Assembly: GCF_000380165.1 (NCBI RefSeq)
Contig: NZ_KB904724.1
Coordinates: 124,257 to 188,256, forward strand
Direction: 5' to 3'
DNA from: Wenjunlia vitaminophila DSM 41686
GTDB lineage: Bacteria; Actinomycetota; Actinomycetes; Streptomycetales; Streptomycetaceae
Length of the DNA: 64,000 bases
Part shown: positions 34,753-43,800 of the stretch, piece after piece
Position numbering within the stretch: position 1 is the first letter of the stretch
Layout: each line of letters starts with the position of its first letter
Position numbers and translations under genes: made by a program
The notes under the pieces: model-generated
The model's database searches: none
Seen by the model: the letters and a program-made list of their open reading frames with translations, nothing else
What the model was told of the DNA's origin: nothing

Positions 34753-34928
34753 AGCGCACGCTCCGGGCGTGCGTCCCGGGCCTCGGCTGAGAGCCGATCC
34801 AGTGGCTTCTCCGGCTTGCTCACACTGGCGGTGGGCGCGTGCGACACCAGGGGCCTACTGGCGAAACCCGCCGCCGCCTCGGCGAGATGGCAGTGGCGGA
34901 GGGCGTCCTGGGCGGTTCTGCGGGTCAT
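34749..34928 (-). CDS. small hypothetical protein in the anti-sigma operon
   Basis: 59 aa from an ATG with GAGGAAGGAA upstream; the frame extends further but this site has the best ribosome-binding signal. The sequence (TRRTAQDALRHCHLAEAA) is soluble. Its stop overlaps the ATPase ATG (ATGA), which supports a real coupled gene. No family recognised. Confidence 0.6.
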   Translation of the reverse strand: MTRRTAQDALRHCHLAEAAAGFASRPLVSHAPTASVSKPEKPLDRLSAEARDARPERAL

Positions 34929-35085
34929 GATGGTTCCTTCCTCACGGTTGCTCAATCGTGAGGAAGAACGCACAGACAGTGAATGAGCGGCCCGTGGGAC
35001 TCCCGGAACCCGGCGGGGTGGACTCCCACAGAAGGTCAGAGCAGGCCGGACTGAGACCTCTGGCTCCCATGCGACGTGGGAGACG

Positions 35086-36288
35086 TCAGCGCATGGACAC
35101 CGACACCCCCAGGATGCGCGACAGTTTCCGGACCCGAGCCGTGGAAGCGTCGCCCACCCGCTGCACGATCACGCCGGGGAGAGCCTGGTGTCTGGCCCAC
35201 TCCGGTGCCGTGGTGCAGACGTCCAGCAGCGTGTCCAGACTGGCGTCCCACATCCTCGCGTCGCACTGCGCCAACGCGACATTGAGTTGGTGCCGGTACC
35301 GTGCCGCCTTCGGCAGGCCGGACAGGTCACGCAGCCCGTCAATCAGGCGCAGTGCCTTGCCGGTCTCGCCCAGCGCCAGGTTGATGCCCACGGCCTCGGC
35401 GGTCGCCGTGGCAGGACCGAACACCGCCCCGTGACAGTGCTGATCGCGACCCATCCGTGCCCCGGCTGCCTGGGCCTGCGACATGAAGTCACCCGACCGT
35501 ACGGAATCGCCTCGGCGGGACGCGGCCACCGCCGCGGACACCATCAGGTTGCCGTACACGGTGAGCTGGTCGGCGTGGTTGTCCGAGTAGCGCGGCTCCA
35601 CCGAGAGCGCGGCCTTCTCGGCGATGCGTTCCGCCTGTTCCAGTCGGGCGTCCCTCAGGTACACCCAGGACCGGGCCGAGTCGACCCGGGCGACACGCAG
35701 CGGGTCCTCCGCCAGTTCGGCGGCCGCCCGTGCGTGCCCCACGGCCGCGTACGCCAGGTCCCGGGCGCCCAGCAGGTTGGCCACGCAGCCGGCAATCTGG
35801 TAAGCGTCCGAGAGCACGCCGCGAACCACACCTCGGGGATCACTTGGCGACTGCCGCAGAGTGGCCGCGGCGGCCTGGGTGAGTCGCGGTAGGAGGCTGC
35901 CCAACTCCACGTACAGTCCCGCCCAGTACAGCGACCACGACCGCTCGGCGATGCGGCGCAGCTCATCACCGTCAGCAGGGAGCGAGTCCGCGTGCAGGAG
36001 GCCGGAAGCCGTGTCGTGGACCGCGGACGCGATGCGTCGCAGGGACGTGCGTTCGTCCTGGCCCATGGAACGCCGTGGAGCCTGTTGGCCGAGGATCACG
36101 GACACGTCCGTGCCCAGTCCGTCGGCCAGACACATGAGAGTGGGCAGAGAAACCGTGCCGCCCTGCTCGGCCTTCTGCACCGTCTTGACGGAGAGGCCGG
36201 TTCTTTCGGCCAGTTGGGCCTGTGTCAGGTCCTTGCCCCGGAGGATCTTCAGCCGTTCACCGGTGGTGTAGTCGGACCACTGCGCCAC
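35086..36288 (-). CDS. XRE-family transcriptional regulator with TPR-like C-terminus
   Basis: 400 aa from GTG (VAQWSDYTTGER). HTH at about 14-50 (LTQAQLAERTGLSVKTVQKAE), then a long helical repeat region with several Ala-rich TPR-like hairpins. This is the common Streptomyces regulator type that accompanies DUF397 genes. The frame continues upstream for 50 residues of low-complexity sequence, which is why the internal GTG was chosen. Targets are unknown. Confidence 0.88.
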   Translation of the reverse strand: MAQWSDYTTGERLKILRGKDLTQAQLAERTGLSVKTVQKAEQGGTVSLPTLMCLADGLGTDVSVILGQQAPRRSMGQDERTSLRRIASAVHDTASGLLHADSLPADGDELRRIAERSWSLYWAGLYVELGSLLPRLTQAAAATLRQSPSDPRGVVRGVLSDAYQIAGCVANLLGARDLAYAAVGHARAAAELAEDPLRVARVDSARSWVYLRDARLEQAERIAEKAALSVEPRYSDNHADQLTVYGNLMVSAAVAASRRGDSVRSGDFMSQAQAAGARMGRDQHCHGAVFGPATATAEAVGINLALGETGKALRLIDGLRDLSGLPKAARYRHQLNVALAQCDARMWDASLDTLLDVCTTAPEWARHQALPGVIVQRVGDASTARVRKLSRILGVSVSMR

Positions 36289-36363
36289 GTTCGGAACACC
36301 TCGATTCCCGTACAGCCGCCTACGGGAACGGTACCCGCGTGCCACCCAACGGCGATGACAAAC

Positions 36364-36394
36364 GGCCCGCCCGAGCACACTGCCCGGGCGGGCC
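36364..36394. terminator. terminator between XRE and methyltransferase genes
   Basis: GGCCCGCCCG (36364-36373) and CGGGCGGGCC (36385-36394) are exact inverted copies in the gap downstream of the methyltransferase gene, which reads leftwards. Confidence 0.7.
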
Positions 36395-36525
36395 TCGGTG
36401 CGCCTCGCCAGGTGTTCCGCCGCGGGGCCGGCCATCACTCGAAGTGGTGGATCGGGTTCGCGCGGTCAAGAGCACCGCGCGAACCCGGTGCCGATGTGCC
36501 CCCGGCGCTGGCCCGCCCGTGCTCG

Positions 36526-37659
36526 TCAGGTCGGCAGGCGCCACTTCGGGCCGTCCGCGGAGCCGAGCCACACGACCTGGTCCCAGTCGGTGACGGTCAT
36601 GCCGAATGCCGCCTGATCCGGCGAGCCCGCCTCCAGCCAGACCGTCAGGGCCTCCTCCACCTGGTCCCACAGGCGCAGCGGGCCATCCTGGTGGACCATC
36701 CACCCCTCGCTCGTGCGCTCCGTCCACGCTTGGGACCCGGTAGCGACGTCCACCAGGGCGACTCCGTCGCTGGTTCCCACCAGTTCCGCGGAGGGCGCGG
36801 CGAGTTGGGAGACGAAGCACCCCGTCCAGTCCTCGAGCAGGTCGGGATTCACCTGTGACGGCCGGGTATCGCCCTCATGGCGGTAGAACATCGGCCGCGG
36901 CGGGCGGTCGTGCGGTCTGGCGAGCATGTACGCCACCTGGTCGCCGGTGAAGCGGCCGATGGCCGTGCCGTCCTCTTCGATGGTCAGCCGGATCATGCCG
37001 GACGCGAGCATCCACCCGCTGATCGTCGCGGTGATGCTCCCACCGCCGCGTAGCTGCCACAGCCACGACGGGGGAATGCTGCGGACCGCGCACGTGGAGA
37101 TCACGGCGTCGTAGTCGGCGCCAGCCTGGTACCCGAGCAGTCCGTCCCCCGTGACCAGCGTCGGGGCGTATCCCGCCGCGGCCAGGTGCTCGGCTGCCTC
37201 AGCGGCCAGAGCGGCGTCATACTCGACCGACACCACACCGGCGTCCCCAAGACGGTGGCACAGGAGCGCGGTGGAGTAGCCGGTGCCTGTGCCGATCTCC
37301 AGCACCCGGTCGCCCTTCCCGATGTCGGCGACCTCCATGGTGCGCACCACCAGGGACGGCAGCGTGGAGGACGATGTGGGGGCACCGGACACCGGGCCGG
37401 GCGCGTCGGCCGCGTGGACGCCGTTGACCTGCGTGACCCACGTGGTGTCGGAGTAGGCCATGCGCAGCCACTCGTCCTCGCTGGTGTCGGAGACGTGGAC
37501 GGGCTCCCACATCGTTCCTGCCGGCCGGTAGAGGTGCTGGCCGAGGAACACCTCGCGGGGAACGGCCGCGACCGCCTGCCAGGCCGGGTCCGTCGCTTTC
37601 GCCCCACCGGTGACCCGGTTGGCCAGTGCGCGGCGGAGAGCAGTGGAGTCAGGGCTCAT
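36526..37659 (-). CDS. PCMT-like (isoaspartyl) O-methyltransferase
   Basis: 377 aa. The SAM motif VLEIGTGTGYSTALL near residue 118 is that of protein-L-isoaspartate O-methyltransferases; CAVRSIPPSWL and a C-terminal extension of about 170 residues go beyond the classic 200-aa enzyme. Such long PCMT-like proteins are often companions of RiPP-type or regulatory loci in actinobacteria. No precursor peptide is seen next to it. Confidence 0.87.
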   Translation of the reverse strand: MSPDSTALRRALANRVTGGAKATDPAWQAVAAVPREVFLGQHLYRPAGTMWEPVHVSDTSEDEWLRMAYSDTTWVTQVNGVHAADAPGPVSGAPTSSSTLPSLVVRTMEVADIGKGDRVLEIGTGTGYSTALLCHRLGDAGVVSVEYDAALAAEAAEHLAAAGYAPTLVTGDGLLGYQAGADYDAVISTCAVRSIPPSWLWQLRGGGSITATISGWMLASGMIRLTIEEDGTAIGRFTGDQVAYMLARPHDRPPRPMFYRHEGDTRPSQVNPDLLEDWTGCFVSQLAAPSAELVGTSDGVALVDVATGSQAWTERTSEGWMVHQDGPLRLWDQVEEALTVWLEAGSPDQAAFGMTVTDWDQVVWLGSADGPKWRLPT

Positions 37660-37879
37660 GGGGGTGTCCTGGGGTTGCTACCAGTTGACGACTCCTGACC
37701 ACCGTAGTGGGCAGATGATGGCAAATGACCGTCAGAACACCGGATGTGTGGTGTCATCCGGGTGCGCGGTCGAGGTCCGCCGCGCGGCCGGCAAGGCCCG
37801 CGGACGTGTTGTCCGCAGGGACAGCACGGAGTTCGTCAAAGCTGTCGCCACAGAAACTACCCGCAAGGGAGCAGGGGAG

Positions 37880-38077
37880 ATGCAGGCATACACGTCCGGA
37901 TGGTTCAAAAGCAGCCGCAGCGCTCAGAACGGTGAGTGTGTCGAGGTTTCGACCAGCCAACCCGGTGTGGTCCCGGTCCGGGACTCCAAGGACCCCGCAG
38001 GGCCGGCGTTGGTCTTCACGGCTGAGGCGTGGTCCTCGTTCGTCTCCGCGGTGAAGCAGGGGGAGCTGCCCGCCTGA
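37880..38077 (+). CDS. DUF397 protein, copy 2
   Basis: 65 aa, near-identical to 33935-34132 (differences mainly in the first residues and a few in the C-terminal half). The flanking bases, including the upstream ribosome-binding region and the downstream hairpin, are also conserved, so the whole unit of about 220 bases is duplicated. GGGGAG precedes the ATG. Confidence 0.92.
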   Translation: MQAYTSGWFKSSRSAQNGECVEVSTSQPGVVPVRDSKDPAGPALVFTAEAWSSFVSAVKQGELPA

Positions 38078-38087
38078 CCGACGTCGA

Positions 38088-38118
38088 AGCCCGCCCGGGC
38101 GCACTGGCCGGGCGGGCT
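38088..38118. terminator. terminator after DUF397 copy 2
   Basis: AGCCCGCCCGG (38088-38098) and CCGGGCGGGCT (38108-38118) form an exact inverted repeat with a 9-base loop between convergent genes (DUF397 and the KASII gene). Confidence 0.75.
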
Positions 38119-38154
38119 CCGACGCGTCCGGCGCGGCCCCTTCGCCGGGCGCGC

Positions 38155-39399
38155 CTAAGCGGACGTCAGCACCAGGACCGCGTTCTGCCCACCGAAGCCG
38201 AACGAGTTGCTGACCGCCACCTCCACCCGGGTCTGTCGCGGGGCCTTGGCCACCACGTCCAGTTCCACCGCCGGGTCCTGGCTCTCCAGGTTGGCCGTCG
38301 GCGGGATCAGCCCGTGCTGGACGGTCAGTGCGGTGGTCACCGCCTCGATCGCGCCGGCCGCCCCGAGGGCGTGCCCGACCACGCCCTTGACGGAGTTCAC
38401 CGCGGGGCGGTCGCCCAGCACCCGGCGGATCATCCGGGCCTCGGAGACGTCGTTGAGCGGGGTGGAGGTCCCGTGGGCGTTGACGTGGTCCACCGCGTCC
38501 GGGGGCAGGCAGGCGTCCCGCAGGGCGGCGCGCACCGCTCGTTCGGCGCCCTGGCCCTCGGGGTCGGGCGCCGTCGCGTGGTGGGCGTCGGCGGAGGCCC
38601 CGTACCCGCTGACCATGGCGTGGATCTCCGCCCCCCGGGCCCGGGCGTGCTCGACCCGTTCCAGCACCAGGACCGCGGCGCCCTCGGCGGGGACGAAGCC
38701 GTCGCGGTCCACGTCGAACGGCCGGGAGGCGGACGCAAGGTCCGTCTTCCGCTCGGTCAGCGCTCCCATCTGGCTGAAGCCCGTGACGATCGACGGGACC
38801 AGCGGGGCCTCGGTCCCGCCGGTGATCACCACGTCGCACTGGCCGGAGCGGAGCAGCTCGCGGGCCATCCCCACCGCCGTGGTGCCCGAGGCGCAGGCGG
38901 TGGCGGTGACGAAGTTCGGCCCCTTCGCGCCGCACTCGATGGCCACGTAGCCGGCGGACATGTTGACCGACAGCATGGGGATGAGCAGCGCGGACACCCG
39001 TTCCGGGCCGAGCTCCGGGTCCAGCAGGGTCCGGTGCTGCTTCTCCCAGGTGGCGGCGCCGCCGATGCCGTTGCCCAGGACCACGCCGACCCGGGCGCCG
39101 TCCCAGGTGGCCGGGTCGAGTCCGGAGTCGGCCAGGGCCTCGGCCGCGGCGGCGATGGCGAACTGGTTGCAGCGGTCGAGGCGCCACGCCTTCTTGCGCC
39201 CGACCGCCTTCGCGCCGTTGAAGTCGGGGACCCAGCACGCGAAGTCGGCGGGCATGCCCGCCAGGGCCGGCACCCGGGAGGCCGCGGTGCCCGTTCCCGC
39301 GCTGACGCGCTCCCAGGCGGCGGACACCCCGATCCCGGCCGAGGTCACCAGGCCGACTCCGGTGATCGCGGCGTGGAACGGAGTGCGGTCGGGCTCCAT
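38155..39399 (-). CDS. beta-ketoacyl-ACP synthase II-like (KASII)
   Basis: 414 aa thiolase-fold enzyme. Catalytic Cys169 lies in TATACASGTTA, His309 in NAHGTSTP and His343 in VGHALGAAGA. It extends acyl-ACP chains. It is distinct in sequence from the core fabF at 62666-63922, so it is a pathway-dedicated copy. The ATG overlaps the ACP gene stop; it is the last gene of the ten-gene left-going operon of cluster C, which starts at 48094. Confidence 0.95.
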   Translation of the reverse strand: MEPDRTPFHAAITGVGLVTSAGIGVSAAWERVSAGTGTAASRVPALAGMPADFACWVPDFNGAKAVGRKKAWRLDRCNQFAIAAAAEALADSGLDPATWDGARVGVVLGNGIGGAATWEKQHRTLLDPELGPERVSALLIPMLSVNMSAGYVAIECGAKGPNFVTATACASGTTAVGMARELLRSGQCDVVITGGTEAPLVPSIVTGFSQMGALTERKTDLASASRPFDVDRDGFVPAEGAAVLVLERVEHARARGAEIHAMVSGYGASADAHHATAPDPEGQGAERAVRAALRDACLPPDAVDHVNAHGTSTPLNDVSEARMIRRVLGDRPAVNSVKGVVGHALGAAGAIEAVTTALTVQHGLIPPTANLESQDPAVELDVVAKAPRQTRVEVAVSNSFGFGGQNAVLVLTSA

Positions 39400-39650
39400 C
39401 AGGCGGCGCCCTGCGACGCGCCGATCTTGCTCTCGATGATCTGGGCGGCACGCTCGATGGAGTCGTCGGGCCCGAGGTCGTCGTCGCCTATCTTCACGCC
39501 CAGGTCGGCGGAGACCGCCATGGTCAGCTCCACCAGGGCCAGCGAGTCCAGTTCCAGGTCGTTGAACGTGTCCTCGGGCTTGATCTCGTCGGCCTCGAAG
39601 CCGAACTCGGCGGTCATCAGTTCCACCAGGCGGTTGTAGACGTCGCTCAT
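39399..39650 (-). CDS. acyl carrier protein
   Basis: 83 aa, acidic, helical. DLELDSLAL carries the phosphopantetheine serine S36. It is the dedicated carrier for the chain built by the adjacent KASII and KASIII and probably the substrate handle for the desaturase and the aldehyde-forming step. Confidence 0.95.
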   Translation of the reverse strand: MSDVYNRLVELMTAEFGFEADEIKPEDTFNDLELDSLALVELTMAVSADLGVKIGDDDLGPDDSIERAAQIIESKIGASQGAA

Positions 39651-39755
39651 GTCAGGCTCCTGAAGAGGGTGTTGGGGGATCGGGTTGTGGGGCGGGCGCG
39701 GGGGAGTGGGACGGCCGCCCTGGGAACGGGGCCCCGCGGGTCACCCCGGGACGGG

Positions 39756-40769
39756 TTACCCGGGGGTCACCGCGGGCCAGCGCATGGTGCAGGACCCCCA
39801 GGCCAGGCCGCCGCCGAACGCGGTCATCAGCAGCCGGTGCCCCGGTCGCAGCAGTCCGCTGAGCGTGGCGTCGGCCAGGGCCAGGGGGATGGAGGCGGCG
39901 GCGGTGTTGCCGACCCGGTCGAGGTTGACGGCGCAGGCGTCCCTGGCGATGCCGACGCGGTCCGCGACCGCGTGCAGGATGCGCAGGTTCGCCTGGTGCG
40001 CCACGAGCACGTCGGGGGGCGTGGACCAGCCCACGTCGGTCATGGTCTTGCGGGCCGAGGCAGTCATCCGTTCCACCGCGTTGCGGAACACGGACTTGCC
40101 GGCCATCCGGAAGTACGGGTCCGCGTCTCCCTCCGCCGGCCGGTCCGGGTCCCTGCGGGGGTCCCGGGAACCGCCGGACGGGATCACGATGAGTTCGCTG
40201 CCGGTGCCGTCGCTGCCGAGGTCGAACGCGCCCAGGGCGCCGTCCTCGTCCGGCTGGCCGGCGCGGAGCACCACCGCCCCCGCCCCGTCCCCGAAGATCG
40301 CCCTGGTGGAGCGGTCGTGGGGGTCCAGGATGGTGGAGAAGGTGTCCGCGCCGATCACCAGCACCCGTTCGGCGCCGCCGGTGGCGATCATTCCGGCGCC
40401 GGTGGCGAGCCCGTACAGGAAGCCGGTGCAGACCGCCACCACGTCGAACGCCGCGACCGTGCCGAGGCCCAGGCGGGAGGCGACCAGCGGCGCGGTGGCC
40501 GGGCAGGGCCGGTCCGGGGTGGTGGTGGCCAGGACCACCGCGTCCACGGAGTCCACCTCGGCCGACTTCATGGCCCGTCCGCCGGCCTCCACGGCCAGGT
40601 CCGAGGTGGCCATGGTGGGGTCGGCGACGTGGCGCTGGCCGATCCCGGTGCGGCTGCGGATCCACTCGTCGCTGGTGTCCAGGACCTGCGACAGGTCGTC
40701 GTTGGTGACCACCCGCGGGGGCAGCCAGGTACCGAGGCCGCAGACCACGGCGGCCCGGCCGGCGCTCAC
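39756..40769 (-). CDS. beta-ketoacyl-ACP synthase III (KASIII)
   Basis: 337 aa from a GTG that overlaps the desaturase stop. Active-site Cys114 in VAVCTGFLYG, His in AHQAN and Asn in RVGNTAAAS near the C-terminus complete the KASIII triad. It starts chain synthesis by joining an acyl-CoA to malonyl-ACP, so the cluster does not need to borrow a finished fatty acid. The starter unit cannot be read from sequence. Confidence 0.95.
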   Translation of the reverse strand: MSAGRAAVVCGLGTWLPPRVVTNDDLSQVLDTSDEWIRSRTGIGQRHVADPTMATSDLAVEAGGRAMKSAEVDSVDAVVLATTTPDRPCPATAPLVASRLGLGTVAAFDVVAVCTGFLYGLATGAGMIATGGAERVLVIGADTFSTILDPHDRSTRAIFGDGAGAVVLRAGQPDEDGALGAFDLGSDGTGSELIVIPSGGSRDPRRDPDRPAEGDADPYFRMAGKSVFRNAVERMTASARKTMTDVGWSTPPDVLVAHQANLRILHAVADRVGIARDACAVNLDRVGNTAAASIPLALADATLSGLLRPGHRLLMTAFGGGLAWGSCTMRWPAVTPG

Positions 40770-41848
40770 TGCGCGCCCTGCGCGGCGACCCGCGGGTTCT
40801 CCAGCCGGCGCACGTCCTCGCTGACCTCGGCGAGGTAGTCGGAGACCTCGAGGTACGACTTGAGCATGGTGCACTCGACGTAGGGCAGGCCGTTGCGCAG
40901 GCAGTAGTCCTTCACCAGCGGGTGGGCCCGGCGCAGGTTGCTGCGCGGCATCGACGGGAACAGGTGGTGCTCGATCTGGTAGTTGAGCCCGCCGTAGAGG
41001 AAGTGGGTGATCCGGTTGGGCATGAGGTTGCGGGAGGTGACGACCTGCCGGGTCAGCCAGTCCCACTCCTCCTTGTCCCCGTCCCGCACCGGCAGCCCCT
41101 TGTGGTTGGGGGCGAACAGCAGGCCCATGTAGAGGCCGAAGAGGGCCTGGTGGATGAGGATGAACAGCACGCCCTTGACCGGGGACATCACCCAGAAGAC
41201 GGCGACGAGGTACACCGCGAGGTGCAGGGTGAGGACGGTCAGCTCGGTCTTCTTGTAGCGCTTGAGGGCGCCCCGGCGGGCCGCGATGAACCCGGACAGG
41301 TGCAGCCGCAGGCCCTCCATCATGATGGTGATGTAGAACATCCACGCCTGGTGCCGCACGATGAACCTGGCCAGGGCCCCGGTGCGCCGGTCGCGGTGCT
41401 TGGCGGTGAAGATGACCTGACGGCGCAGGATGTCCGGGTCCTTGGACAGGTGGTTGGGGTAGTTGTGGTGCTGCGTGTGGTGGCCCACCCACCAGCCGAA
41501 GCTCACCCCGGACAGCACGTTGCCGTGGATGTAGCCGACCACCTCGTTGCCGCGCTTGGTGCGGAAGAGCTGCCGGTGGCCGGCGTCGTGCCCGATCAGG
41601 TCGGTCTGGGTGGTGACGAACGCCAGCAGGACCGCGACGGCCATCTGCCACCACGAGTCGCCCACCACCACGAACAGCGCCCAGGAGCCGATGAGCAGCA
41701 GCGCGTTAACCGTGATCTTGTACGTGTAGTAGCCGGGCCGGACATCCATCAGCCCCGCGTCCCGCACCAGCTTGGAGATCTCCTCGAAACTGCCGGTGTG
41801 GGACAGCGTCCCGCTGTTGGCCGCCGCCGGGCGCTCGACATCGGTCAC
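40766..41848 (-). CDS. membrane fatty-acid desaturase
   Basis: 360 aa. Three histidine boxes of acyl-lipid/acyl-CoA desaturases are present: HDAGH (87-91), HHTQHH (123-128) and QIEHH near 300, between pairs of TM helices. It should introduce a double bond into the aliphatic chain (the vinyl or internal alkene seen in several azoxyalkene antibiotics). Start GTG overlaps the upstream stop. The longer upstream frame is a shadow of the diiron gene. Confidence 0.93.
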   Translation of the reverse strand: MTDVERPAAANSGTLSHTGSFEEISKLVRDAGLMDVRPGYYTYKITVNALLLIGSWALFVVVGDSWWQMAVAVLLAFVTTQTDLIGHDAGHRQLFRTKRGNEVVGYIHGNVLSGVSFGWWVGHHTQHHNYPNHLSKDPDILRRQVIFTAKHRDRRTGALARFIVRHQAWMFYITIMMEGLRLHLSGFIAARRGALKRYKKTELTVLTLHLAVYLVAVFWVMSPVKGVLFILIHQALFGLYMGLLFAPNHKGLPVRDGDKEEWDWLTRQVVTSRNLMPNRITHFLYGGLNYQIEHHLFPSMPRSNLRRAHPLVKDYCLRNGLPYVECTMLKSYLEVSDYLAEVSEDVRRLENPRVAAQGAQ

Positions 41849-42804
41849 AGCGCTTCCTCCAGGCCCATGTACACCAGTCGCTGCTGCTGCATGCGGTCGG
41901 CCCACTCGTGCGCGGTGGCGATGCGCTCGTCCGGGGTGGTGTCCACCAGGCGTCGGCCCGGCCACACCTCGTAGTCCCCGAGCAGGTGCCCGTGCTCCTC
42001 GATGCCCTGCTGGAACAGGCCCTCGCGGCGCTCCATCATCGCCTGGGCCGGCAGGTCCTTCCACAGGTGCCGGCCGCTGTTGATCAGCTCGAGGATGCGG
42101 TCCTTCTCCTCGGGGTGCTTCAGCAGGTACTCGCGGGCGATGGAGCTGCCGACGGTGAGGTGCCGGATCTCGTCGATCGCTGCCCCGCGCTCGATCTCGG
42201 ACGCCGCCGGATCGAAGATCTTCCACTTGCGCTCGCTCAGTTCGGCGGCGGGTGCGAGCACGCCCTCGACGAGGATGGTGAGCACCACGACCCCGCCGAT
42301 GAAGTCGCTCTCGTCGCGCAGCACCCGCAGGCCCAGGTCCTCGAGCGGCACCAGGATGCCGTCCTTGTCCTCGCGGGCCAGCCGTTCGATGGACTGCCAC
42401 AGCTCGGCCTGGGGGATGCCCAGGTCCAGCAGGTGGCTGCGGAAGACCATGGCGTGCCGGGCCTCGTCCATGAGCTGGGTGGCGTAGAACTCCATGGAGT
42501 CGTTGTCGGGGGCGAGCGCCACCAGGTAGGAGATGGCCCGGGTGGCCTTCTCCTCGGCGATCGACCGGAACGCCAGCTCCTGGGTGAGCGCGTCGTTCAA
42601 CGGCCCGGGCCGGCTGGTGATCTCCGGGGTGCCGACGTCGTCGGCGTGGCCCAGCACATTGCCGCGCAACGTTCCCTGGGGGACCGCGCGGAGCCAGTAC
42701 TGGAGGTTGCAGGAGGCCGCGGTCAGCTCAAGGCTCATGGCCCCGTCGACCAGCGAGGGGGCGTTCTCCCAGTCGGCCTCGGCAGGGATCTTCTGGTCGG
42801 TCAA
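41845..42804 (-). CDS. ferritin-like diiron enzyme, probable VlmB counterpart
   Basis: 319 aa. Ligand candidates: E84 or E85 in AEEKATR, E114 and H117 in DEARH, E180 in LVEGV, and E212 and H215 in DEIRH. The start is a TTG with GAGGAG seven bases upstream. It is directly downstream of a small membrane protein that fits VlmO, the partner that makes the N-N bond before VlmB forms the azoxy group in valanimycin. That pairing makes this the better VlmB candidate than the diiron gene at 25153-26286. Confidence 0.9.
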   Translation of the reverse strand: MTDQKIPAEADWENAPSLVDGAMSLELTAASCNLQYWLRAVPQGTLRGNVLGHADDVGTPEITSRPGPLNDALTQELAFRSIAEEKATRAISYLVALAPDNDSMEFYATQLMDEARHAMVFRSHLLDLGIPQAELWQSIERLAREDKDGILVPLEDLGLRVLRDESDFIGGVVVLTILVEGVLAPAAELSERKWKIFDPAASEIERGAAIDEIRHLTVGSSIAREYLLKHPEEKDRILELINSGRHLWKDLPAQAMMERREGLFQQGIEEHGHLLGDYEVWPGRRLVDTTPDERIATAHEWADRMQQQRLVYMGLEEAL

Positions 42805-42807
42805 CGG

Positions 42808-43296
42808 TCAACTCCTCGTATCGACCTGCTCGACGAGCAGGGCGCGGTCGGTGCTTGCTGCCTCGAACTCGCTGCGGAACCGCAGGTAGGCGGGGTGGGC
42901 GACCGGTTCGAAGTGCAGGGCGAAGGGCTTCAGGAAGTTCCCGAACAGCGCACGGTCACCGCACAGGTGGATGGGCAGGGCCAGCAGCGCCCACTCCGGA
43001 CCCCACAGCCAGATCCACAGCAGCGTGACCAGACCCTGGGTGACCAGACTGTGCATGGTGTTGTAGAGGACGTAGTAGACCTTGGAGATCTGCTTGTCCT
43101 TGCTCCGGTGGTAGACGATCGCCCCCGGGATGTACCCGATGAGGTCGATGTAGACGAAGAGCCCGGCGAAGGCCCACCAGTTGATGTCCCCCAGGTGGAC
43201 GAAGAACAGGGTGCTGGCCACGACCAGGCCGAGCCCGTACTCCGCCCGCAGCAACCGGTAGGTGGTGGGGGTCTCGAAGTGGTTCTTCCCGTCCAT
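42808..43296 (-). CDS. small integral membrane protein, probable VlmO counterpart
   Basis: 162 aa with four hydrophobic segments (about 19-36, 38-58, 75-95 and 97-112). VlmO of valanimycin is an integral membrane protein that rearranges the O-seryl hydroxylamine to a hydrazine. Size, membrane nature and position next to the diiron gene fit, but I cannot confirm homology without alignment. Confidence 0.8.
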   Translation of the reverse strand: MDGKNHFETPTTYRLLRAEYGLGLVVASTLFFVHLGDINWWAFAGLFVYIDLIGYIPGAIVYHRSKDKQISKVYYVLYNTMHSLVTQGLVTLLWIWLWGPEWALLALPIHLCGDRALFGNFLKPFALHFEPVAHPAYLRFRSEFEAASTDRALLVEQVDTRS

Positions 43297-43297
43297 G

Positions 43298-43795
43298 TCA
43301 GCGCCCCCCGGCGGCCACGGGCGCGGCGGCGACCGCGCGGGCGAGGGTGTCGTCTCCGACCACGGCCGCCGTCTCGAAGAGGCTGACCACCACCCGGGCG
43401 ATGGTCTCCTTCAGCACCCGTTCGGCGACCGGGTCCAGGATTCCGGCGAGGCTGGGGATGCCGAAGTCGAACTCGGCGGTGAACGCCACCAGGCAGCCGT
43501 CGGCGTCCGGGGTGATCTGCCACGTCCCGGAGAAGTCCGCGAAGTCGCCGTCCAACTGGCTGAAGGAGATCCGCAGCGCGTCCCGGTCGAAGCGGTCCGC
43601 CTCGCTCCAGGTGAGGATTCCGTTGCGGAAGTACACCTCCCAGTCGCTGCTCTCCTCGTCGTCGGTCACCTCGTGGACGGTGACCGAGCGCACCACATCG
43701 CTGAGTTCCGGATAGCGCGAGAAGTCCTTGATCCGGTCGAAGGCGGTACCCGGATCGATGTCGTCGACGCGAACGGTCAGGTGTGCGCTGCGCAT
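43298..43795 (-). CDS. SRPBCC/polyketide-cyclase-like protein
   Basis: 165 aa START/SRPBCC fold: RVDDIDPGTAFDRIKDFSRYPEL at the N-terminus and FSGTWQITPDADG in the middle are typical of coenzyme-Q-binding and polyketide-cyclase relatives. The hydrophobic cavity could hold the fatty chain or hydroxylamine intermediate. The gene is one base from the VlmO-like gene. Role inferred from place only. Confidence 0.85.
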   Translation of the reverse strand: MRSAHLTVRVDDIDPGTAFDRIKDFSRYPELSDVVRSVTVHEVTDDEESSDWEVYFRNGILTWSEADRFDRDALRISFSQLDGDFADFSGTWQITPDADGCLVAFTAEFDFGIPSLAGILDPVAERVLKETIARVVVSLFETAAVVGDDTLARAVAAAPVAAGGR

Positions 43796-43800
43796 GGGTT

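Noticed and set aside
42808-43296. Holin or lipid enzyme role for the small membrane protein
   Set aside because: Its place between the SRPBCC and diiron genes fits a VlmO-type role better; no acyltransferase or phosphatase motif is visible.
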